Part shown: piece by piece, positions 57,211-64,000 of the stretch
How the letters are laid out: every line of letters starts with the position of its first letter
Numbering within the stretch: the stretch's first letter is position 1
Assembly (NCBI RefSeq): GCF_900198405.1
Contig: NZ_FZMR01000002.1
Span: 108,564 to 172,563, forward strand
DNA length: 64,000 nt
Direction of reading: 5' to 3'
Source: Helicobacter cetorum
GTDB lineage: Bacteria > Campylobacterota > Campylobacteria > Campylobacterales > Helicobacteraceae
Position numbers and translations under genes: made by a program
The notes under the pieces: generated by a model
What the model was told of the DNA's origin: nothing
Database searches by the model: none
The model's input: the letters and a program-made list of their open reading frames with translations, nothing else

Positions 57211-58524
57211 TCACTCTTTGACTGCCCCAACTAAGCGTCCTTTATCATTAGAAACAATTTTTACTTCTATAAGTTCGCCCAAATTCCTTTTTTCTTTACA
57301 AGTTACTTCAATAAATTTTCCCGTATCACTACGCCCCTCAAAACCTATAACTTGATTTTTATCTTCACGCACATTCTCTACTAACACCACATGCGTTTTA
57401 CCCACTTCAAGTTTTGCTTTTTCTTCTAAAATTTCTTTATGCCTACTTTGTAATCTTTCTAATCTTAAAGATGAAACTTCTAAAGGCACTCTCTCTTTCC
57501 AAGCTCCCGCTTCAGTAAAAGGGCGTGGCGAGTAAATAAAGCTATAGAGCGTGTCAAATCGCACTTTTTCTAGCACATCCATAGTATCTTCAAAATCTTT
57601 ATCGCTTTCATTAGGAAAGCCTACGATAATATCAGTACTAATTCCCACTTGAGGCACTAAGGATTTTAATTTCTCTACTCTGTTTAAAAACCATTCTTTG
57701 GTATAGCCCCTTTTCATGGCTTTTAATATTGCACTAGAGCCACTCTGTAAGGGCATGTGGATATTCTTACACACCTTAGGATTGTTCGCAAATCTCTCTA
57801 AAAATTCATCATTCATATGCAAGGGGTGAGGTGAAGTGAATCTTATCCTTTCAATGCCAGCAATCTCACTTAATTTATCCAACAAATCGCTAAAATTCAC
57901 TTTTGCATGCTCATTACTAAAACGCACGCCATAATTATTCACATTCTGTCCTAAAAGCATCAGCTCTTTAGTGCCATTGCTAGCAAGTTTTTCAGCTTCT
58001 TTTAAGATTAAATCCATAGGAATAGAAATCTCTTTACCCCTAGTGTGCGGAACAATACAATAAGCGCATTTTTTATCACAACCTATAGAGATGTTTAATA
58101 ACGACCTAACTTCAGCCTTTTTCTCAAAAAACTCAAATGCATACGCACTTTCATCATAATCAATAGCCACCTCAACCGCTTTTTCTTGATGAATGACTTG
58201 AGAGATTTTAGACACATTCCTAGCCCCTAACACAAAGCTCACACTTGGGGCTTTTTTGAGTATATCTGCTCCCATATGGCTTGCTGTGCATCCACAAACA
58301 CCGATTTTTGCACTAGGTTTTTTAATCTTAGCAAATTGACCGATTTCTGAAAATAATTTTCGCTCTGGTTTTTCACGCACACTACAAGTATTGATTAAAA
58401 TCAAATCCGCTACTTTGGGGTCATTAGTCTCTTTATAGTCTAGTTTGGATAGCTCGCTTAATAAATGCTCACTATCCCTAGAATTCATAGCACAACCCAT
58501 CGTTTCAATATAAACTTTCAACAC
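57211..58524 (-). CDS. miaB: tRNA-2-methylthio-N6-dimethylallyladenosine synthase
   Basis: A 437-residue radical SAM methylthiotransferase that modifies A37 of tRNAs reading UNN codons. The N-terminal UPF0004 domain has cysteines in [23 protein letters not shown] and [11 protein letters not shown] (second cluster); the radical SAM motif is [16 protein letters not shown]; the C-terminal TRAM domain ends near residue 435. Full length. It lies 6 bases after the HP0268-type gene stop, so those two genes are linked. Confidence 0.97.
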   Translation of the reverse strand: MLKVYIETMGCAMNSRDSEHLLSELSKLDYKETNDPKVADLILINTCSVREKPERKLFSEIGQFAKIKKPSAKIGVCGCTASHMGADILKKAPSVSFVLGARNVSKISQVIHQEKAVEVAIDYDESAYAFEFFEKKAEVRSLLNISIGCDKKCAYCIVPHTRGKEISIPMDLILKEAEKLASNGTKELMLLGQNVNNYGVRFSNEHAKVNFSDLLDKLSEIAGIERIRFTSPHPLHMNDEFLERFANNPKVCKNIHMPLQSGSSAILKAMKRGYTKEWFLNRVEKLKSLVPQVGISTDIIVGFPNESDKDFEDTMDVLEKVRFDTLYSFIYSPRPFTEAGAWKERVPLEVSSLRLERLQSRHKEILEEKAKLEVGKTHVVLVENVREDKNQVIGFEGRSDTGKFIEVTCKEKRNLGELIEVKIVSNDKGRLVGAVKE

Positions 58525-58530
58525 AAGCCC

Positions 58531-58773
58531 TTAAATAATGTGTAATTCATAAAGAAAATCTTTCTCATCAGTGCTTACTCTCACTTCATCTAAATAAGCT
58601 GTATGCCCCTTTTCTTTGAAAAAATCCACCGCCTTAAGCATGTCTTTATGAGCGTTTGAGGGAGCAAAATAAAAAATAGAATGCTTATCTTCACTAAATT
58701 TTTTATACAAGTCTTCTAATTCAACGCTCTTTGTGTCTGATTTTCTTGTGTTCTTTGCTAAAACTAATTTCAT
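58531..58773 (-). CDS. HP0268-type small protein, reported nicking endonuclease
   Basis: An 80-residue cytosolic protein with an alpha/beta pattern: LVLAKNTRKSDTKSVELEDL, then SIFYFAPSNAHKDMLKAVDF and a final DEKDFLYELHII. The H. pylori counterpart (HP0268, directly before miaB) has been described as an Smr-like nicking endonuclease with nuclease activity on purines; I take this from the literature, and no catalytic motif is decisive in the sequence. Positional identity and size support orthology. Confidence 0.75.
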   Translation of the reverse strand: MKLVLAKNTRKSDTKSVELEDLYKKFSEDKHSIFYFAPSNAHKDMLKAVDFFKEKGHTAYLDEVRVSTDEKDFLYELHII

Positions 58774-58848
58774 AACTTTCCCTTTTTATTTCATCTATTC
58801 AAATCTCTAATTTTAACGCATTCTATCTTTAAAATAAATTATTTTCTC

Positions 58849-60081
58849 TCAAAGCACTTTTTTACCCCCTAAAAACAAACATTCCACTTCTTTAGCATGC
58901 AATAAAAATTGTAAAACCGCTTGTTCTTTAGTAAAACTTTCATCAAAACTAAACACACTCAAATCCGCTCTTTTATTTTCTTTTATCTCGCCATTATTTA
59001 ACCCCAAAGCTTTAGCCCCATAATGCGTAGCCCCTAAAAGAGCGATTTTAGCTAATTCTAATAAGGGCATGGGTTTTTGAGAAAATAAAAACGCTCTTAA
59101 TTCATCTAAAAAATTCAGCGAAATATTAGAGCTCAAACCATCTGTGGCAATACTCACATTCAAATGTGCTTTTCTAACTTTTTCTAAATCCAAAACTTTC
59201 CCACTTAGTAGGCGATTAGAAACAGGACATGTGATTAAAAAAGCGTTTTTGACTTGAGACTTAATTCTTTTTAAGACTTCTAAAGGTGCAAATTGATTAT
59301 GCACAAATAAAGTATGTGTGTCTTTAAACATTTCAATGTAATCATTCACGCTCTTATAAAGCGATTTAGCATTAGTTTGGTTTAAAAATTTTTGATAGAA
59401 ACTCTTAAACCACCCACTAGAATTTTCTAACCATTCTAATTCTTCAAAAGATTCTAAAAAATGCGTAGAAAGCAAGCTTTGTGAGTCTTTGGCTAACTTA
59501 ATGATACTTAATGCCATATCTTTTTGGACTGAATAAGGGGCATGCAAGGCTAGAGCGATTTTAAAACGCTCATTTTCTAACGCTTTTAAATCCCTAAATT
59601 GTGTCTTAAATATTTCTAGTCTTTCTAAGGAATAGCTACTTCCTAAAAACTCCATAAATACCACAGCATTTAAGGGACAATCTTGTAATAAATTGACCTC
59701 TTTAAGATAGCTAGAAATCGCCCCCACACTCCCCACTCCACTTTTTAGCTGTGTGTTTATAGCGTTTTTGATAGCCATCTCACAATTTTGTAAAATCGCC
59801 CCCCTATTTTCCATCACGCTTTCTAGCCAGTTAGCAAAACTCCCGTAATTAAAACTCGCCTTATTGTTAGAAAACTCAAAATGAATGTGTGGGTTAATAA
59901 AGGCGGGTAAAAGAATGGAATTTTTAAAAAATTGTACCTTTAAATGAGGGTATTTAAGCACTAGGCTTTTATAAGCGCCTATTTCAAGAATCTTTTCATC
60001 AAAGACTACGCCATAATCTTGTAAAACTTCGCATTTTTCATTACAAAGAAAAACTAAAGAAGCCCCTATGATTTCTCGCAT
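58849..60081 (-). CDS. Amidohydrolase (SsnA/aminofutalosine-deaminase-like)
   Basis: A 410-residue metal-dependent deaminase or hydrolase. Metal ligands: LPAFINPHIHFEFSNN (HxH), FKIALALHAPYSV, LLSTHFLESFEELEW and the Asp in SIATDGLSSNISLNFLDEL, the usual order of the cytosine/adenosine deaminase branch. The H. pylori counterpart (HP0267) has been linked to deamination of 6-aminodeoxyfutalosine in the menaquinone (futalosine) pathway; I state this from memory. Start overlaps the PyrC-like gene by 16 bases, so they are coexpressed. Confidence 0.87.
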   Translation of the reverse strand: MREIIGASLVFLCNEKCEVLQDYGVVFDEKILEIGAYKSLVLKYPHLKVQFFKNSILLPAFINPHIHFEFSNNKASFNYGSFANWLESVMENRGAILQNCEMAIKNAINTQLKSGVGSVGAISSYLKEVNLLQDCPLNAVVFMEFLGSSYSLERLEIFKTQFRDLKALENERFKIALALHAPYSVQKDMALSIIKLAKDSQSLLSTHFLESFEELEWLENSSGWFKSFYQKFLNQTNAKSLYKSVNDYIEMFKDTHTLFVHNQFAPLEVLKRIKSQVKNAFLITCPVSNRLLSGKVLDLEKVRKAHLNVSIATDGLSSNISLNFLDELRAFLFSQKPMPLLELAKIALLGATHYGAKALGLNNGEIKENKRADLSVFSFDESFTKEQAVLQFLLHAKEVECLFLGGKKVL

Positions 60082-61202
60082 AAGCCCCCTTTAAAAAACG
60101 CTGTTTGTCCTTTTAAAATCACTCTTTCAACCACACCTTGTAATTCTAAATCATAAAAAGGCGAATTTTTATTGCTAACCCTTTTTTTAGCATCTAAATC
60201 TACGATAATAAGATTAGCCATTTTATTTTCTTTAATCTCGCCTGAGTTTTGCCCTAAAAACTTTGCTTGATTAAAAGCCATGACCTTAATAAGCTGTTGT
60301 AAGCTAATAATATTTGTTTGAACCAAAAAGGTATAAGCCACGCTAAAGGCGTATTCTATACTCTCACACCCAAAAGCACTTTCTTCAAAAAGCTGTGCGT
60401 TAGAGTTTTTATGAGTATGGAGACTTGTTAGCATGGAGATTTCATTATTTCTTAAAGCAACTTGCAAGGCGTTTTGACTTTTCTTGTCTCTTAAAGGGGG
60501 GGCAATTTTAAACCTAGGCTCATAATTTTTAATTACGCTTTCATCTAATACTAAATGGCTTAATGGCACTTGAATTTGTAAATTCGCCCCTAAATAATTA
60601 AAGGCTTTTGTAAGTTCTAGTGTGGCTATACTACTGATTTTATTTAAAAGCATAGGAATGCCTAAGGCTCTAGAAACTTCCATAAAACGCACTAAGTGGG
60701 TGTTTTCAAACGCATTGTCTATGAAACTTTGCCCTAATTCATAGGCTAATTCCCCACTATTTAAGCTTTCAAAAGAATTTTCTAAGGATATCAAAAGGGG
60801 CAAGTTATAGGATTTTGCATAATGGCTGATGAGCTCTAAAAAAACATCACTTTGGGCGATTAAAATTTCCCCCCCTTGATTTTTAAGCGTAGCAATGTCT
60901 TCTAATCTGCTATCCTTAATTGCCATAATATTTTTAATATTACTTTGAGCGTGATTAAAAATATTAAGTAGCCCTACCCCACCTTTAAAAGCCTTTTGTC
61001 TTAAATTTTCATAGCCTTCTAAACAGGTAACGCTTAAATCAATTAAGCTTGGCAATACAAATAAGTTCGCACACTCAATTACTTCTTCGTTATCTGTTGG
61101 GCTTAAGTTTTCTTTTATTTCCGTAATGAGAGAATCTTTTAAACGAATATCCGCTACCCTTAATTTTTCATCATCATAAAACGACGCATTTTTTAACAGC
61201 AT
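60066..61202 (-). CDS. Dihydroorotase-like protein without the metal-binding His pair (PyrC/PyrX-like)
   Basis: A 378-residue amidohydrolase-fold protein matching DHOase over its length: LFVLPSLIDLSVTCLEGYEN replaces the active-site D-x-H-x-H block, and the later metal and catalytic Asp region reads MLTSLHTHKNSNAQLF instead of the TDHAPH type. Conserved structural blocks remain (KTPINKGKT-type not seen; FLGQNSGEIKENKMANLIIVDL at the C-terminus). It is therefore probably a non-catalytic homologue, like PyrX subunits that hold aspartate transcarbamoylase. Gene order with the amidohydrolase and ccdA is the H. pylori HP0267-0266-0265 order. The RBS is a run of nine G. Confidence 0.82.
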   Translation of the reverse strand: MLLKNASFYDDEKLRVADIRLKDSLITEIKENLSPTDNEEVIECANLFVLPSLIDLSVTCLEGYENLRQKAFKGGVGLLNIFNHAQSNIKNIMAIKDSRLEDIATLKNQGGEILIAQSDVFLELISHYAKSYNLPLLISLENSFESLNSGELAYELGQSFIDNAFENTHLVRFMEVSRALGIPMLLNKISSIATLELTKAFNYLGANLQIQVPLSHLVLDESVIKNYEPRFKIAPPLRDKKSQNALQVALRNNEISMLTSLHTHKNSNAQLFEESAFGCESIEYAFSVAYTFLVQTNIISLQQLIKVMAFNQAKFLGQNSGEIKENKMANLIIVDLDAKKRVSNKNSPFYDLELQGVVERVILKGQTAFFKGGLCEKS

Positions 61203-61204
61203 AT

Positions 61205-61213
61205 CCCCCCCCC
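61205..61213 (-). repeat. Nine-G homopolymer in the ribosome-binding site of the PyrC-like gene
   Basis: On the minus strand TTA-GGGGGGGGG-ATATG: the first G belongs to the ccdA stop (TAG) and the rest sit at the Shine-Dalgarno position, 2 bases before the ATG at 61202. Slipped-strand change would alter RBS spacing and the ccdA-to-pyrC linkage rather than the protein. Confidence 0.75.
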
Positions 61214-61932
61214 TAATTTTGTAAGAAATTTGTCAAGTTTTTCATAGAATCTGTCATAATCAACACCCCCATTAAAACTAGCACTAACCCTGAAATAATC
61301 TCAATAGTGCGGTTGTATTTCTTTAAGGATTTTAAAAATAATAACGCCCTTTCTACCATTAAAGCCACTAATAAGAATGGAATGGCTAACCCCATAACAT
61401 ACACTACCATAAGCAACAAACCATAAGTATCCTTGCTTGCACTCATCATCACAATAGAAGTAAATATAGGTCCAATACAAGGCGTCCAACCTAGGGCAAA
61501 ACTCACCCCTAAAAGAAAGGGATAAAAGCGTTGCATACTATTAGATTTACTACTAAAACGCACGCTTTGAGTCTTATACAAAAAAGTAAAACGAAATAGT
61601 CCTAAAAAATGCAAGCCAAAGAGTATGACAATACCCCCAGAAATATAATTCACCCATCCCCCCACAAAGCTATGAATAAGCTTTGCCATAGACATGCCCA
61701 CACCCAAAAATACGAGCGAAAATCCTATAACAAACATCAAGGATTTTAAAAAAACCGAAACTCTTTTAGCCTTACCATCTTTAATATCTTCTAAAGAAAT
61801 TTGAGAGATATAAGACATATATGCTGGAATTAAAGGCAACACACAAGGGCTTAAAAAAGTCAAAACCCCAGCTAAGAGCGAAGTTAAAAAAGGCGTTGTC
61901 TCAAATAAATTTATCAGCGTGTTATCAAACAT
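61213..61932 (-). CDS. ccdA: CcdA-type cytochrome c biogenesis protein (thiol electron carrier)
   Basis: A 239-residue inner membrane protein of about six transmembrane helices. It carries the two conserved motifs with redox cysteines, FLSPCVLPLIPAYMS in the first helix and GWTPCIGPIFTSIVM in the fourth, and GLAIPFLLVALMVE. It passes electrons from cytosolic thioredoxin across the membrane to periplasmic thiol partners (ResA/Ccs/DsbD-type) for cytochrome c assembly. This matches HP0265. It is the promoter-proximal gene of the ccdA-pyrC-like-amidohydrolase group. Confidence 0.94.
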   Translation of the reverse strand: MFDNTLINLFETTPFLTSLLAGVLTFLSPCVLPLIPAYMSYISQISLEDIKDGKAKRVSVFLKSLMFVIGFSLVFLGVGMSMAKLIHSFVGGWVNYISGGIVILFGLHFLGLFRFTFLYKTQSVRFSSKSNSMQRFYPFLLGVSFALGWTPCIGPIFTSIVMMSASKDTYGLLLMVVYVMGLAIPFLLVALMVERALLFLKSLKKYNRTIEIISGLVLVLMGVLIMTDSMKNLTNFLQN

Positions 61933-62173
61933 ATTTTAATCCTTAAATCTTATCTTTATGGTATCTAAAATCCTATGATTTTTATCTTTGTATTATATTC
62001 ATTAAGTTTATTCAATCAACTTAAATCAATGTAATTCTATTTTTAAGTTGTTCTATCTAAATTTTTATAGCTTGTTTTCATGATGTTAAAAATTAGGTTT
62101 TATTTTTAAAAACCCTTAAAATAGCCCATCGGTTTTCTAAACTCTTAGTTTTTTATTTTTAATTGCCCCCCTT

Positions 62174-62229
62174 TATGCTACAATTCAAACTTATTTTTAT
62201 TTCATTCGTAAAATCATTTAAAAAAAGGA
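62174..62229 (+). promoter_or_regulatory. Extended -10 promoter and RBS of the phase-variable hop gene
   Basis: TATGCTACAAT (62174-62184) is an extended -10 with TG upstream of TACAAT. AAAAAAGGAA (62220-62229) lies before the ATG at 62239. The region 61933-62238 otherwise contains no gene. Confidence 0.65.
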
Positions 62230-62238
62230 AATTTCTTA

Positions 62239-64000
62239 ATGTCTCATAACAGATTAAAATTTTTTAGTGCTTTAAGTTTAAGTTTATCTCTAGTTAGTTC
62301 TCTAATAGCTGAAGAAAGCTCTTTCTTTTTAGGGGCTAACTATCAAATGGCACAAATGAGTCAAAGCTCTACTATGACTAACCCTTATTACAATAACCCT
62401 GATATTTTCGGGGGGGGGGGGGTAATACCTCTCTTTTAGATAGCCAAGAATTAACAACCCTTTCTAATGATGTTTCTAGTCAAATCACAAATTTACAAAA
62501 CCAAATAAAAAATTCAAGTAATCAAGCTCAAGCACAACAAAAAACCCAACTCGCTCAGTTAAAAATCCAAGAACAAGCTATCAAGACCTTAAAAGCTATT
62601 CAAAATGACCCTAGCTTACTTAAAAACTCTCAAATAGATAAAATAGCTAAAAGCTTACAATTAAATGCAGGTTTAACACAAAATGGTGTAGGGATTATGA
62701 GTTTAGGATTAGTGTTGGCTCAGAGTAATGAATTATTACAACTTATCAATCCTAGTCAAGTTAGTAGTAATCCTAAACAAGCTACGCTTATAGCAAGTAA
62801 TCATTATGCCTTAGAGAGTAATGCTAATTCAAATGTAGTTTATAGTTTGTCAAAATTAAGGAAGCAATCGTTTGAGGGGTATATAAAGGGGTTTTTCAAT
62901 AATTTATCTTTTGGTAGCAATAAGAATCAAACTACAAAATCTATCATTCAACAAGCTCAAGATATCTTAAAAGCCTTAGAAAATCCAAAGGATACAAATA
63001 CAGATATTGCTAGTATTACTCTACAAGTAAATGGCAAAACTGAGACCATACCACAAGCTTTAACTTCTATTATTAGTGAAATAGAAAGTAACACTATTGG
63101 TAGCCCTAAAAATACATCAAGCAACTCTAACACTTCCTTAAGTGCTAGTGGTGGTATTGAAGCTTTAATGTTATTTCAAATGCTACAAGGCATAGCTGAG
63201 AATAGCCCTACAACTAATTATGCTTATGCACTATATAATAATGTAACCATGTTGCAAAAAACGACCGGAAATTTCTTTAATTGTCAGGTTTATGGGCAAG
63301 TTTCTCTTGGGGATAATTGCCCTATAGGACCAGCAAAACTACAGCATTTAATCCAAGAGATAGACCCAAACCTTATGACAATCTATAACCAATTTTATTC
63401 AATTGCCATGGCTTGGATTGGAAATAGCATGGCTGTTTTTACTCCTACTTTACAAGCATTGCAAAATAAAATTAATGACTTAAATTTCTCAAGCAACTCC
63501 ACAAAAGAAAGAGAAAAACAAGAAGCTCTAAGCATTATCAATCAAGCTATCTTAAATAATGAAACCTTTGATAATCAGATGAAAGCTCTAAATTCACAAT
63601 TTGGCTATTGGATACATGATGTTGCATTTAATGAAATTTTATCAAGTAAGGTTAATGTCAATTCAAATGGTGATGCCACTTTTGATAACAAGACAATCAC
63701 AGCACAAGAAGTGTATAATGCTACTTACAAATGGTGGGTTAAAGCAGGTGATGTTGCTAACGCTCTTATTGCTCACAATCCTAAAGAAATTAGCAAAGCT
63801 ATCAATGGTTTGTATAATTTTTATAACGCATCTACTCAAGGCATTCCTAATACGCAATTATATACTACAGGTGGTGATGATAGCACGCTTAATCAAATCT
63901 TAAAAGAAATCAATAATCAGTTGCCAAATCAATACAAACAGCATTTTACTTTTATGGCATTACCCCCCAAACTCAACACCTATAACGAATTACAATCTTC
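62239..64000 (+). CDS. Phase-variable Hop outer membrane protein, out of frame at a poly-G tract (3' end outside window)
   Basis: Signal peptide FFSALSLSLSLVSSLIAEE and mature start SSFFLGANYQMAQMSQS are Hop-like. At 62410-62422 a run of 13 G shifts the frame, and the present reading stops after 66 codons at 62437-62439 (ending GGGGVIPLF). Past the tract, a second frame (codons beginning 62421, ggt-aat-acc) is open without a stop to the window end, more than 520 residues: QSSNQAQAQQKTQLAQ-type helices, KGFFNNLSFGSNK, a Cys pair FFNCQVYGQVSLGDNCP and WIHDVAFNEILSS, all in Hop passenger style. Fourteen or eleven G would restore it. So the gene is functional but OFF in this clone, not decayed. 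Confidence 0.88.
62410..62422 (+). repeat. Poly-G (13 G) phase-variation tract
   Basis: Uninterrupted G13 inside the coding region, 58 codons after the start, within a Hop gene. Helicobacter and Campylobacter use such tracts for slipped-strand on/off switching. The sequenced length gives OFF; 14 or 11 G give ON. Sequencing error in the tract is also possible and should be checked in the reads. Confidence 0.92.

Noticed and set aside
63601..63903. 100-residue plus-strand frame and 64-residue minus-strand frame near the end of the window
   Set aside because: Both overlap the continuous Hop reading frame that resumes after the poly-G tract.

Overview
The window looks like chromosome of an epsilonproteobacterial (Campylobacterota) Helicobacter closely related to, but distinct from, H. 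pylori. Evidence: low GC; recognisable FlaA, TlpD, RdxA, HefABC, CznABC, MagIII and HP0958-type proteins; many Hop/Hor outer membrane proteins; and gene blocks in H. pylori-like order joined at new junctions. The proteins are diverged enough from those I remember for H. pylori that a non-pylori gastric species (for example the H. cetorum lineage) is my inference. I recognised no rRNA or tRNA genes, complete insertion sequence, CRISPR array or prophage. H. pylori locus numbers are quoted from memory and serve only as orientation.

Layout. 1-6.9 kb (+): 3' part of uvrA, a divergent lipid A phosphoethanolamine transferase-like protein, a PAS + soluble chemoreceptor pair resembling the Campylobacter CetB/CetA energy-taxis pair, and a Hor-like OMP with a small exported protein. 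6.9-8.6 kb (-): an AT-rich two-gene accessory module (cysteine hydrolase + unknown C-terminally anchored protein). 8.6-18.5 kb (-): small OMP, hefC-hefB-hefA efflux pump, hemE, small OMP, magIII, then flaA with its own sigma-28 promoter and terminator. 18.8-24.5 kb (+): tlpD, bioF, pbp1A and a GT8 glycosyltransferase. 24.6-32 kb (-): small exported protein, rdxA, lgt, an RluA-type pseudouridine synthase, waaA, HP0958-type zinc-ribbon protein, NIF3, glyQ, gpsA. 32-33.9 kb: a proline-rich Hop protein and a gene-poor gap. 33.9-41.7 kb (-): small Cys-rich PII-like protein, cznA-B-C, glyS. 41.9-44.7 kb (+): lytic transglycosylase-like protein, gpmI, gatC. 44.9-48.4 kb: a secreted protein with four tandem repeats of about 140 residues, followed by a scrambled hop pseudogene. 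48.4-61.9 kb (-): lpxL-type acyltransferase, waaC, gppA, ferredoxin, a TrpC-like remnant protein, TPR protein, YkgJ-type protein, a PilO/PilN/PilM-like triad, DUF374 acyltransferase, miaB, HP0268-type protein, an amidohydrolase, a PyrC-like protein, ccdA. 62.2 kb to the end (+): a phase-variable hop gene that this sequence places OFF.

How the genes work together. Most genes serve the cell envelope (lipid A/LPS: eptA-like, waaA, waaC, lpxL, GT8; peptidoglycan: pbp1A; lipoprotein maturation: lgt; OMPs), metal and drug efflux (Hef, Czn), and motility or taxis (FlaA, TlpD, CetAB-like, the RpoN/flaA regulator). OMP genes or OMP remnants sit at nearly every junction where H. pylori synteny breaks, so repeated hop sequence probably served as a recombination substrate.

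Most worth following up: the 13-G phase switch; the ABAB repeat protein; the transmembrane-less CetAB-like pair; the cysteine hydrolase/membrane protein module; the PilMNO-like triad in a lineage without type IV pili; two apparently repurposed enzyme remnants (TrpC-like and metal-ligand-less PyrC-like); and a palindromic site between flaA and tlpD.
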